From Bacteroidales bacterium (GTDB lineage Bacteria > Bacteroidota > Bacteroidia > Bacteroidales > UBA4417): a DNA stretch of 15,087 bases. This document shows, one piece after another, positions 6,435 to 13,243 of this stretch. The notes under the pieces were generated by a model. It had not been told where the DNA came from. It searched no databases and was given only the letters and a program-made list of their open reading frames with translations. How positions within the stretch are numbered: position 1 is the stretch's first letter; each line of letters starts with the position of its first letter. The stretch covers positions 1 through 15,087 of the forward strand of contig JANXXZ010000083.1 in NCBI GenBank assembly GCA_025350385.1, written 5' to 3'. The position numbers were made by a program, and so were the translations under genes.

Positions 6435-6508
6435 TAGATTGTTTAATTAGCTGTTTAAAGAATTATTTGTCAAAGAATACTTAAACCTTAAAACCAGTTA
6501 CTTCACGT

Positions 6509-7543
6509 ATGCAAACGTTTCTAGGCATTGATTACCCGACTTTATGGTTCCTGGTAGTAGGCGCGTTGTTTTCAGGCTATGTAATCCTGGATGGTTTCGA
6601 CCTTGGAGCAGGGGCCTGGCACCTGTTTTTCCGTAAAGAGGAAAGCCGGCGTATCGCACTGAACGCTATCGGTCCGGTGTGGGACGGTAACGAGGTGTGG
6701 CTGGTGATCGGAGGCGGGGCGCTGTTTGCGGGATTTCCCATTTTGTACGCAAGCCTTTTTTCGGCAATGTATATCCCTTTCATGCTTTTCCTGGCGTTTT
6801 TGATTTTCCGGGCTGTTTCCATTGAGTTTCGTTCAAAAGAGCCGATGCTGTGGTGGCGTAAAATGTGGGATATAGGCTACAGCGTTTCCAGCGCCATGCT
6901 TGCTTTCCTGCTGGGAGTTGTTCTTGGGAACGTGTTGCAGGGTATCGCTACAGGAAAGGATTTTGAATACCAGGGTACCTGGCTTCAGTTCCTGAATCCT
7001 TATGCCATCATGGTTGGATTCACTTCCCTGGCGCTGTTCATGGTTCACGGGGCCATTTACCTGGCCATGAAGACCGAAGGAAGGCTTTTCATTAAAATTA
7101 CATCCCTGCTTAAACGGGCCATCCTGTTTTTCGTAGCAATATTTATTGTCACAACTGTTTATACGCTTGTGTTCATTCCTCACCTCTCGGATCATTTATT
7201 CCGCAATCCTGTATTATTTATTGTGCCGATGCTGGCATTCCTGAGTATCGCCAATATTCCCCGGCTTGTCAGTAAACAAAAGTACCGCCAGGCTTTCATG
7301 TTTTCTTCCCTTACCATGAGCCTGCTTTTGATCCTGGTTGCCCTTGAATTGTATCCTGTACTGCTCATTTCAACCGTTGATCATGCTTACACTATTACGG
7401 TTTATAATGCTGCATCATCGGACAAATCGTTGCAGACTATGCTGATCATTGTCCTGATCGGGGCTCCTCTTGTTGGAATCTATACCTTGTTTGTGTACCG
7501 GACTTTCCGGGGGAAAGTACGGCTGGATGATACGAGTTACTAG
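6509..7543 (+). CDS. cydB: Cytochrome bd quinol oxidase subunit II
   Basis: The 344-residue membrane protein is the structural partner of CydA in the bd oxidase. The N-terminal helix carries GYVILDGFDLGAG (23-35, Asp28 and Asp31) and is followed by RRIALNAIGPVWDGNEVWLV (47-66, Asp59), then GGGALFAGFP (68-77). These are the conserved CydB signatures, with the aspartates placed where the family's proton channel and heme contacts lie. About eight or nine hydrophobic helices follow. Length is normal (about 335-380). The gene is 249 bases from cydA, more than the near-contiguous spacing usual for this pair, so a separate promoter or processed transcript is possible. No CydX-like small subunit gene was seen downstream. 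Confidence 0.97.
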   Translation: MQTFLGIDYPTLWFLVVGALFSGYVILDGFDLGAGAWHLFFRKEESRRIALNAIGPVWDGNEVWLVIGGGALFAGFPILYASLFSAMYIPFMLFLAFLIFRAVSIEFRSKEPMLWWRKMWDIGYSVSSAMLAFLLGVVLGNVLQGIATGKDFEYQGTWLQFLNPYAIMVGFTSLALFMVHGAIYLAMKTEGRLFIKITSLLKRAILFFVAIFIVTTVYTLVFIPHLSDHLFRNPVLFIVPMLAFLSIANIPRLVSKQKYRQAFMFSSLTMSLLLILVALELYPVLLISTVDHAYTITVYNAASSDKSLQTMLIIVLIGAPLVGIYTLFVYRTFRGKVRLDDTSY

Positions 7544-7548
7544 TTGTA

Positions 7549-7576
7549 AGTGCCTGAAGTTTGGAGTGCCTGAAGT
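7549..7576. repeat. Inverted copies of the downstream repeat motif
   Basis: AGTGCCTGAAGT occurs exactly twice, at 7549-7560 and 7565-7576, starting five bases after the cydB stop codon. Its reverse complement, ACTTCAGGCACT, is in the same register as the 9-base units of the array that follows. These two copies could therefore fold onto ACTTCAGACACT at 7610-7621 with one mismatch. This could act as a 3-prime end structure of the cydB transcript. Confidence 0.6.
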
Positions 7577-7600
7577 TACACAAAAGGCCAGATAGCATGT

Positions 7601-7699
7601 ACTTTAATGACTTCAGACACTCTAGGCACTTTAAGTACTTTAGGCACTCTAGACACTTTAAGTACTTTAAGTACTTTAGGTACTTTAAGTACTTTAGGC
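7601..7699. repeat. Tandem array of eleven 9-base units
   Basis: Eleven consecutive 9-base units fit the pattern ACTYTARRY, with outliers at the left end. In order they are ACTTTAATG, ACTTCAGAC, ACTCTAGGC, ACTTTAAGT, ACTTTAGGC, ACTCTAGAC, ACTTTAAGT, ACTTTAAGT, ACTTTAGGT, ACTTTAAGT, ACTTTAGGC. The junction AAGTACTT is itself a palindrome, so the array is highly self-complementary. Seven T residues follow at 7701-7707. It lies between cydB and a type IX secreted protein gene. It could serve as a terminator for cydB, and its length may vary between strains. There is no spacer structure, so it is not CRISPR. Confidence 0.85.
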
Positions 7700-7728
7700 A
7701 TTTTTTTCTTTCATATTTATTTTTCTTA

Positions 7729-7736
7729 TATCTTTA
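7729..7736 (+). promoter_or_regulatory. Candidate -7 element TATCTTTA of the secreted propeller gene
   Basis: TATCTTTA is one base off TAnnTTTG and ends 19 bases before the ATG at 7756, a normal promoter distance. The upstream stretch is T-rich, with no clear -33 element. Confidence 0.33.
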
Positions 7737-7755
7737 ATACTTAATTCCAGCTATT

Positions 7756-9330
7756 ATGAAAACTTCTCTACAGATTATTACAATTCTTTCTGTTTTATTT
7801 CTATCTGACGGAAAACTCTTTGCCCAGCAGAATATTTATTCGAAGGTTTTCTCTGATAATTCCGGTTCCGTTCAGGCTAATGCCGTGACGAATACCCCAG
7901 ATAACGGGTTTATAATTGCCGGTCAGTGGAATGGCGAGGCTATGGTAATGAAGGCTGACTCAGCCGGTACTTTACTTTGGGAAAAACAGATCGGAGAGAG
8001 TATGAATGAATCGTTTAATTGCATCACTCCCACTATTGATTCCTGTTTTGTGCTTGCCGGAAGTATCTATGATCCGGGTAATCAGAATTCTGAAATATTT
8101 TATCTCAAAATAACAGCAGAAGGTGATACCCTGTGGTCGAAATCTATCGATCCGGGTAACTGGGGTACAGTTGCCTCAATCAGCCAGACCTCTGACCGTG
8201 GATTTGTACTTTGCGGAACTGTGTCACAAAATGGGAGTCCTTCTTCAAAAATATTTATTACTAAACTCAGTGAAGTCGGCAACGTTACCTGGATGAAAAT
8301 GCTGTCAGCCGGAAATAATACAAACAATGCCAATTCAGTAAGACAAACCCCGGATTCCGGATTCATCGTAATGGGATACCTGGGAAATCTTTCCCCTTTC
8401 AATGAACAAGTGTTGTTGATCAAGTTAACTCCCCAAGGACAGGTTTCCTGGTCAAAGCAATATAACCTTCCTGGTTCTGACTTTGCGTTTGGATGTGATG
8501 TACTGGTAAAAGAGGATGGCTTATACAGTTATTTCTTTACGATTGACGCCGGGTTCGTTTTAATGAAAACCGATAATTCGGGCAACCTGATTTGGAGTAA
8601 AAAATACGATATATACGGTGGCATGTTCTTCGCAACTAATATTTTACCTAAGCTCCATAGCACCTCTGATGGTAATTTTGTATTTGTGACACCCGGGCAA
8701 CTCGGTCAAATGTTAAAGGTTGATGCTGAAGGTATTTTGCTTTGGAAAAAGGACTTGTTCCTAAGCCCTGTGGATGTGGTTGAAACCCGGGACAGGGGAT
8801 TACTGGTTGTTGGAAACGGGCCAATTATTGGAGTAAAAAAAACGCTGACAACAAATCCACAGGTCGGGATCATCCTTACTGATTCGCTGGGAAATGGTAC
8901 TGATTGCATCTGGTCCAATCAAACAACTTTCTCAGGTGTGACAATTGATACTTCATCTATTGATCTAACCTGGGAATCAAATTATACTGCTCATATGCAG
9001 CATCCGGTCGTAACTTCAGGAATTTTAACAAGCGATCCCGGATGCGTAGCATTTATCGGTGGTTTGCGCGAAATTGATCCCGGTAACGAATCATTTACCA
9101 TTTATCCAAACCCGACCCGGGGAATATTCACCATCAAAACCGCTGATGTAAAGACCCCGGGAACAAAGGAACTTATGGTATTTAACGCGTTGGGTAAACT
9201 TGTGTATTCTTCCGGTCAGCAGGAAACAGGATCAACTATTGATCTATCCTGGCAGCCTGACGGAATTTATATGGTCCGGTTAATGAATAATAACCAGGTC
9301 ATATCACAAAAACTACTAATACAGCATTAG
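7756..9330 (+). CDS. Secreted beta-propeller-like protein with type IX sorting domain
   Basis: The 524-residue protein starts with a signal peptide (1-24, cleavage likely near LFAQ). The body (about 25-420) holds about seven degenerate repeats of 40-60 residues. Most have the form T-x-D-x-G-F-I/V-x-x-G, then a run ending in K-x-D/T-x-x-G-x-x-x-W-x-K. This alternation is typical of bladed propellers, and seven copies would fit a closed ring. The C-terminus (447-524) begins FTIYPNPTRGIFTI, includes VFNALGKLVY and DGIYMVRL, and ends QKLLIQH. That is the type A sorting domain recognised by the type IX secretion system, so the protein is exported across the outer membrane and probably held at the surface or released. 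No catalytic motif was seen. Its ligand or role is unknown. Confidence 0.93.
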   Translation: MKTSLQIITILSVLFLSDGKLFAQQNIYSKVFSDNSGSVQANAVTNTPDNGFIIAGQWNGEAMVMKADSAGTLLWEKQIGESMNESFNCITPTIDSCFVLAGSIYDPGNQNSEIFYLKITAEGDTLWSKSIDPGNWGTVASISQTSDRGFVLCGTVSQNGSPSSKIFITKLSEVGNVTWMKMLSAGNNTNNANSVRQTPDSGFIVMGYLGNLSPFNEQVLLIKLTPQGQVSWSKQYNLPGSDFAFGCDVLVKEDGLYSYFFTIDAGFVLMKTDNSGNLIWSKKYDIYGGMFFATNILPKLHSTSDGNFVFVTPGQLGQMLKVDAEGILLWKKDLFLSPVDVVETRDRGLLVVGNGPIIGVKKTLTTNPQVGIILTDSLGNGTDCIWSNQTTFSGVTIDTSSIDLTWESNYTAHMQHPVVTSGILTSDPGCVAFIGGLREIDPGNESFTIYPNPTRGIFTIKTADVKTPGTKELMVFNALGKLVYSSGQQETGSTIDLSWQPDGIYMVRLMNNNQVISQKLLIQH

Positions 9331-9379
9331 GCCTGTCCGGAACATCATGACCTGATGTAACGCCAACAGGATTAAACCA

Positions 9380-9387
9380 TACCTTTA
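9380..9387 (+). promoter_or_regulatory. Candidate -7 element TACCTTTA before the GTG-start gene
   Basis: TACCTTTA, one base off TAnnTTTG, ends 17 bases before the proposed GTG start at 9405. Its position supports transcription beginning near 9394, which leaves no room for a much longer N-terminus of the gene that follows. Confidence 0.37.
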
Positions 9388-9404
9388 TCATCGAAATCAC
9401 TTCA

Positions 9405-9803
9405 GTGGCACACACCGGCTCTATATTATTTTTAACCTATTATTTGTTGGGGACCATCTGTTTGCCCCTGGGTAATTTCTCGTTTGGATCGGATTTGCCC
9501 GCTATGTACCGGCATTGCAAAGCCAATGAGGATAAGGATATGACCCCTCTGGATTTTGTAACCGACCACCTGCTCAACCTCGACGGGGTTTTCGACAAGC
9601 ACGCCAACGGTGACCCGCAGAAACCACATACGCCACCGGTATTGCAGCATCACCCTGTTCAAAACATGTTCACCTTTCAACCCTATACTGGCGTTTCATT
9701 CAAACCTTTGCTAGTCCTGAAAATGCGACTGGTTCATAGTGTAACATTGTATGAAACCGGTTTTTATAATAAAATATTCCATCCCCCGCTCCCGGGAAGT
9801 TAA
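9405..9803 (+). CDS. Conserved hypothetical exported His-rich protein, GTG start
   Basis: The 132-residue reading frame opens at GTG, because no in-frame ATG lies between the upstream stop (9348) and the conserved part. The N-terminus (about 5-25) is hydrophobic, resembling a poor signal peptide or anchor. The centre has the striking block YRHCKANEDKDMTPLDFVTD, then HLLNLDGVFDKHANGDPQKPHTP. From memory this block recurs in short uncharacterised Bacteroidota proteins encoded near heavy-metal efflux genes, but that was not checked by search. Several His, Asp and one Cys could bind metal; that is inference. The missing ATG may mean a true GTG start or a damaged N-terminus. It lies 1.9 kb upstream of an RND efflux operon. 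Confidence 0.62.
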   Translation: MAHTGSILFLTYYLLGTICLPLGNFSFGSDLPAMYRHCKANEDKDMTPLDFVTDHLLNLDGVFDKHANGDPQKPHTPPVLQHHPVQNMFTFQPYTGVSFKPLLVLKMRLVHSVTLYETGFYNKIFHPPLPGS

Positions 9804-9840
9804 ATCCTTTGATTGATCGGCTGATTAATCCGGGATTTCC

Positions 9841-9854
9841 CATTTAATTAAATG
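9841..9854. repeat. Perfect AT palindrome CATTTAATTAAATG
   Basis: A 14-base perfect palindrome lies 38 bases after the preceding stop codon and 115 bases before the PepSY-like gene start. AT-only palindromes arise easily by chance. A regulator site is possible but unsupported. Confidence 0.25.
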
Positions 9855-9968
9855 ATTTTAAAAGGCTTCAGGAATTTTGAAAGTGCATGTCCATTTTCAT
9901 TTTATATCCTGGAAAATCAACCTGCTTATGCCATCAGGTTAATAGTTTCCAACCTAAATAAACTTATC

Positions 9969-10385
9969 ATGAAAAATATCATCTTAGTGCTGGGCATTTT
10001 GCTGATCGCAAGCTGCTCATTTGCCATTAATCCTCCCGCAGCAGTTCAAAAAGCCTTTGCGCAAAAATATGCAAAAGCCGCTGATGTTAAATGGGGCAAG
10101 GAAAGCGCCTCTGAATATGAAGCTGATTTTATGCTTGACGGCATAAAAATGTCGGCCAATTTCAAGGCTGACGGAACCTGGGTCGAAACCGAAACAGAAT
10201 TAACCGCCGCGCAACTTCCGGCAAAGGTTAGTTCGTACATCTCAACAAATTGCAAAGGATGGGAAATTGCTGAAACCGCTAAACTTGAAAGGCCCGGAAA
10301 AGGAATAGTTTATGAAACAAACCTGAAATCGGGTAAAAAGAAGAAAGAAGTGACCCTGGACGGTGAAGGTGTTCCTGTAAAATGA
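9969..10385 (+). CDS. PepSY-like periplasmic protein
   Basis: The frame is open from 9852, but the real start is the ATG at 9969 (MKNIILVLGILLIA), which begins a proper signal peptide. The upstream 39 codons look like untranslated leader. The 138-residue product is cut either after SFA (before INPP) or at Cys16, because IASC could act as a lipobox. The body follows the PepSY-like family (PF11396) pattern: P-A-A-V-x-K-A-F-x-x-K-Y near the N-terminus, V-K-W-G-K-E, then a beta-hairpin ending D-G-T-W-V-E-T-E-T-E-L. Part of the pattern appears again in the second half. Members are small periplasmic or surface proteins of unknown role. Its place next to a propeller protein and upstream of an efflux operon suggests an envelope role; no enzymatic residues are visible. 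Confidence 0.85.
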   Translation: MKNIILVLGILLIASCSFAINPPAAVQKAFAQKYAKAADVKWGKESASEYEADFMLDGIKMSANFKADGTWVETETELTAAQLPAKVSSYISTNCKGWEIAETAKLERPGKGIVYETNLKSGKKKKEVTLDGEGVPVK

Positions 10386-10433
10386 TGTATCATCAAATAT
10401 CTACAATACATTCCAACCAAAAAATCAAACAAT

Positions 10434-11450
10434 ATGAAAAGAACAATCATTTTTTCCAGCATGATCTTCCTGCTGCTAATTGCAACTATCATGCAGGCCC
10501 AGCCGAAAAGCCAGGAATACAGGATCGCAAAAACAATTCACCTCCAGGGCGACGGAGGCTGGGATTACCTGACAGTTGATGAAGTTAACGGCCACCTGTT
10601 TGTGTCGCATGGATTACAGGTAAATGTGGTCGATCTCAAAAGAGGCGTCCAAATAGCCATGATTCCCGATACCAAAGGGGTGCATGGAATTGCCATAGCC
10701 AACGACCTGAAAAAGGCTTTTATCTCCAATGGAAGGGATACCTCTGTAACTGTAATCGATCTTGAAAAATACACCCTGATTACGAAAATTCATGTTACAG
10801 GCAATAATCCGGATGCCATCCTTTACGATCCTTTCACTCACCGGGTTTTCACATTCAACGGCAGAAGCAGCAATTCAACCGTAATTGATGCACTTGATAA
10901 CAAAGTTATCGGAACCATTCCCCTCAGTGGGAAACCGGAATTTTCGCAATCGGACGGAAAAGGAAAAATCTATGTGAATATTGAAGACAAGAGCACTATT
11001 GCCATGATCAATGCCACTTCCCTCAAAGTGGAGGCCGAATGGCCCATCGCCCCGGGAGTGGAACCATCAGGACTGGCTCTTGACAATGTCAACCACCGCC
11101 TGTTTTCTGTTTGCGGTAATAAACTGATGACGGTGACTGACGCCAATACGGGTAAAGTTATTACAACGGTTCCTATCGGTGACCGATGCGATGGTGTGGC
11201 ATTCGACCCGTCCACCAAGCGTATCTTTTCGTCGAACGGGGAAGGCACTATTACCGTGGTGCAACAGGAAAGCGCTGACAACTATTCGGTTCTCGAAACC
11301 ATTCCTACACAAGCAGGTGCGAGGACAATTGCCGTTGACAGGACTACCCATCATCTTTACCTTTCGGCGGGAGAATATGAACCCGGCGAAGGCAGGAGGC
11401 CGGTTAAACCGGGAACTTTCGCAGTGCTGGAAATTGAACCGGTGAAGTAG
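10434..11450 (+). CDS. YncE-type exported beta-propeller protein
   Basis: This 338-residue protein has a signal peptide (1-22, cleavage after MQA) and then repeated blades of about 40 residues. Typical blade strings are the LTVDEVNGHLFVSHG-type opening, VNVVDLKRG, VTVIDLEKYTLITKI, STVIDALDNKVIGTI, MTVTDANTGKVITTV and GTITVVQQE. The pattern x-V-x-D-x-x-x-x-K-V-x-x-T-I/V matches the YVTN/YncE seven-bladed propellers, which sit in the periplasm and bind ligands or partners. The gene follows the PepSY-like gene by 48 bases on the same strand, so the two are probably co-transcribed. Its specific role is unknown. It carries only two cysteines (SVCGN, GDRCDG) and shows no enzyme motif. Confidence 0.92.
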   Translation: MKRTIIFSSMIFLLLIATIMQAQPKSQEYRIAKTIHLQGDGGWDYLTVDEVNGHLFVSHGLQVNVVDLKRGVQIAMIPDTKGVHGIAIANDLKKAFISNGRDTSVTVIDLEKYTLITKIHVTGNNPDAILYDPFTHRVFTFNGRSSNSTVIDALDNKVIGTIPLSGKPEFSQSDGKGKIYVNIEDKSTIAMINATSLKVEAEWPIAPGVEPSGLALDNVNHRLFSVCGNKLMTVTDANTGKVITTVPIGDRCDGVAFDPSTKRIFSSNGEGTITVVQQESADNYSVLETIPTQAGARTIAVDRTTHHLYLSAGEYEPGEGRRPVKPGTFAVLEIEPVK

Positions 11451-11508
11451 GGAATAGGTGTTCCGGTTAAGATTTTTTATGATTTTGTAGCTTCACGTTT
11501 TAAGTGCA

Positions 11509-11530
11509 GGGTACCGGGTACCGGGTACCC
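11509..11530. repeat. Three tandem GGGTACC units
   Basis: GGGTACC occurs three times head to tail at 11509-11515, 11516-11522 and 11523-11529. Each unit contains the palindrome GGTACC, so the block is self-complementary. It lies 58 bases past the YncE stop. Function is unknown; slippage could vary the copy number. Confidence 0.75.
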
Positions 11531-11582
11531 TTCATATTAAATCTCTGCTCATACTAAAGTGGTAAAACTATGAATCCAAAGT

Positions 11583-11605
11583 ACTATGCACCAAGCACTA
11601 TGCAC
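11583..11605. repeat. Direct repeat ACTATGCAC, 14-base period
   Basis: ACTATGCAC occurs exactly at 11583-11591 and 11597-11605, with CAAG-like bases between. It resembles a remnant of a short intergenic tandem repeat. No function is evident. Confidence 0.55.
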
Positions 11606-11692
11606 AATTGATCTGCAATAAACTTAATCAGAACCAGAGTAATTATGACGGCCCGGCATTTTGAATAATCCTGGCTGTTTCAAAAGCATGAC

Positions 11693-11755
11693 TATCAGGC
11701 GTTACTTTTCACTAACTTTGAGCCAGGGCTCGGATTGGTGGAATAACGCCTGATA
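11693..11755. promoter_or_regulatory. Perfect 12-base inverted repeat bracketing the efflux promoter
   Basis: TATCAGGCGTTA at 11693-11704 is repeated exactly inverted as TAACGCCTGATA at 11744-11755. The 39-base spacer contains an exact TAnnTTTG element (11713-11720) and a small GAGCC-AG-GGCTC hairpin. The arms start 51 bases apart, close to five DNA turns, so two regulator dimers or one looped complex could sit on the same face around the promoter. Alternatively the RNA could fold as a long hairpin if transcription started upstream. It lies 39 bases before the TolC-like gene. Confidence 0.65.
11713..11720 (+). promoter_or_regulatory. Candidate -7 element TAACTTTG of the efflux operon
   Basis: This is an exact match to the Bacteroidota -7 consensus TAnnTTTG, placed 74 bases before the first efflux gene. 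No clean TTTG -33 element lies at the normal distance. It sits inside the inverted repeat above, which strengthens the reading of both as one regulatory site. Confidence 0.45.
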
Positions 11756-11794
11756 TTTTCCAGATTCTACTTTTTTTAACGCTATAAAGCAACC

Positions 11795-13033
11795 ATGCTT
11801 AAACCGACTTTCCTGGCTTTGGTTTTAGGATTCCTTTTTTTGCAGGAAGTTCCTGCCCAGACTCTTTCACTCGATTATTACCTTGAACAGGGATTGAAAA
11901 ACAGTCCCTTGTTGAAGGATTATACAAACCAGGTTCAGTCAGGGCGGAATGACAGTCTGCTGGTACTTTGCGGGTATAAACCCCAGGTTGGTATTACATC
12001 ACAGGTATTGGCAGCGCCTGCTTCGGATCATTTTGGTTACGATGAAGCCATCACCAACGGTGGTAATTATTCAGCGCTGATCGGGGTGAAACAATCCCTT
12101 ATTAATAAAAACGTCAGATCAGCTCAACTTCAAAGTATTGAACTTATTCAGCAATCACTGAATGTGAACCGGAAAATAACGGAGACTGATCTCAAAAAGA
12201 ACATCACTTTTCAATACATCACTTCTTATGCCGATTACAGCCAGCTTCAGTTCATCCGGAAAGTGATTGAGATGCTTACCGAACAGAAAAAACTTATGAA
12301 ATACCTGGTCGAAAGCGGGATCTATCAGCAAACCGACCTCATGAACCTGGCAGTTACCATTAAGGCGCAGGAGATTTCGCGCAAGCTGATGATCATGCAA
12401 TTTAAAAATGATCTTGCCCTGCTCAATTTATTTTGTGGAATAGTTGATACAACCACCGTGGAACTTTCAAAGCCGGAAATCAGGCTCATTAACCGGTTTG
12501 ATATCAGTTCTTCCCCGGTTATGCTGCAATCGAGGATCGACAGCCTTAAAAACTCCAATTCCAGAACGCTGGTTGACCTGAGCTACCGACCTAAACTGGA
12601 CGCTTTTGCCGATGCCGGCTTCCTGGCCATCAAACCCCTCAACATTCCCAATAATTTCGGGACCAGTTTCGGGTTGAATTTCAGCTTGCCCATTTACGAT
12701 GGCAAACAACGCTTTCAGCAATATAAAAAGCTCGATATTGCTGAAAATTCCCGCATCATTTACCGCGACTTTTACACCCGGCAATACCGGCAACAGTATA
12801 ACCAGTTAACGGAACAACTGCACCTGGCTGATGAGCTGATCTCCGATATCAAAAACCAGCTTTCACAACAGGAAGAACTTATTGATCTGTATAAAACCGA
12901 AATAGAAAAGGGGCTGGTCCGTATTACTGATTTCATGGTTATAATCAACAACTACTCAGCAACCCAAAACAGCTTGTCAATCGCCGAAATGAACCGCCTT
13001 CAACTTATTAACCAACTGAATCACCTGAAATGA
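11795..13033 (+). CDS. TolC-family outer membrane efflux protein
   Basis: The 412-residue protein has a signal peptide (1-21, cleavage after VPA) and begins its mature part with SLDYYLEQGLKNSPLLKDY, the standard opening of the outer membrane efflux protein family. Two similar halves follow, each with long amphipathic helices (about 105-175 and 315-400) and a strand segment for the barrel (about 60-95 and 270-300, with FGLNFSLPIYDGKQR). Three such chains form the channel that carries substrate from the adaptor and pump to the outside. Length is within the family range, toward the short end. The gene leads the operon, 210 bases before the adaptor gene. Substrate cannot be read from this subunit. 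Confidence 0.93.
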   Translation: MLKPTFLALVLGFLFLQEVPAQTLSLDYYLEQGLKNSPLLKDYTNQVQSGRNDSLLVLCGYKPQVGITSQVLAAPASDHFGYDEAITNGGNYSALIGVKQSLINKNVRSAQLQSIELIQQSLNVNRKITETDLKKNITFQYITSYADYSQLQFIRKVIEMLTEQKKLMKYLVESGIYQQTDLMNLAVTIKAQEISRKLMIMQFKNDLALLNLFCGIVDTTTVELSKPEIRLINRFDISSSPVMLQSRIDSLKNSNSRTLVDLSYRPKLDAFADAGFLAIKPLNIPNNFGTSFGLNFSLPIYDGKQRFQQYKKLDIAENSRIIYRDFYTRQYRQQYNQLTEQLHLADELISDIKNQLSQQEELIDLYKTEIEKGLVRITDFMVIINNYSATQNSLSIAEMNRLQLINQLNHLK

Positions 13034-13065
13034 GACAGCCATGAAGTGAAAACACCAAAAGGGAA

Positions 13066-13187
13066 TACCCCCTCTGTCTCCCCCTGCGGGCAGGGGGAGT
13101 AACCTTAAAAAGCTATTTGTTAATCTGATCATTTTTACCTTTAGCAAAATCAACTCCCTCCCTGTTTTCAGGGAGGCTGGGGTGGTA
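13066..13187. repeat. Paired GC-rich hairpins in the efflux operon
   Basis: Two perfect hairpins lie in the gap. The first is CTCCCCCTGC-GG-GCAGGGGGAG (13078-13099); the second is CCTCCCTG-TTTT-CAGGGAGG (13157-13176). The outer flanks (TACCCCC-rich on the left, GGGGTGGTA on the right) also pair roughly with each other, so the whole block is one large imperfect inverted repeat with a hairpin in each arm. C-run and G-run blocks of this kind recur between genes in Bacteroidota. It may attenuate or stabilise the mRNA between the TolC and adaptor genes. No T-tract makes it a standard terminator. Confidence 0.65.
13116..13143 (+). promoter_or_regulatory. Candidate internal promoter ahead of the adaptor gene
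   Basis: TTTG at 13116-13119 and TACCTTTA at 13136-13143 resemble the -33 and -7 elements. The 16-base spacer is a little short. The second GC-rich hairpin would fall at the start of the resulting leader RNA, 67 bases before the adaptor ATG. Confidence 0.33.
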
Positions 13188-13243
13188 AAAAATCAATACT
13201 TTTCAGAATCTATCTTATTACTCATGAGACAAAATATTATTAG

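Larger units (their letters stand above)
11451..11794. other. Intergenic region upstream of the efflux operon
   Basis: These 344 bases hold no gene. They contain a possible weak hairpin at the YncE stop (AACCGG at 11437-11442 with CCGGTT at 11463-11468, then six T), two short tandem repeats (11509-11530 and 11583-11605) and the inverted repeat that brackets the efflux promoter (11693-11755). The rest shows nothing notable. Confidence 0.6.

Noticed and set aside
7601..7699. CRISPR array
   Set aside because: Units are 9 bases, contiguous and without spacers, so this is a simple tandem repeat.
9852..9968. N-terminal extension of the PepSY-like frame
   Set aside because: A proper signal peptide begins at the internal ATG at 9969. 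The extra 39 codons would bury the signal and look like leader.
10046..11445. Several 69-103 residue frames opposite or inside the PepSY-like and YncE genes
   Set aside because: All are shadows of strongly supported genes and lack family features.
11437..11478. Rho-independent terminator after the YncE gene
   Set aside because: The 6-base AACCGG/CCGGTT stem has a 20-base loop and overlaps the coding end. The T-run lies four bases beyond the stem. Too weak to list as a terminator.
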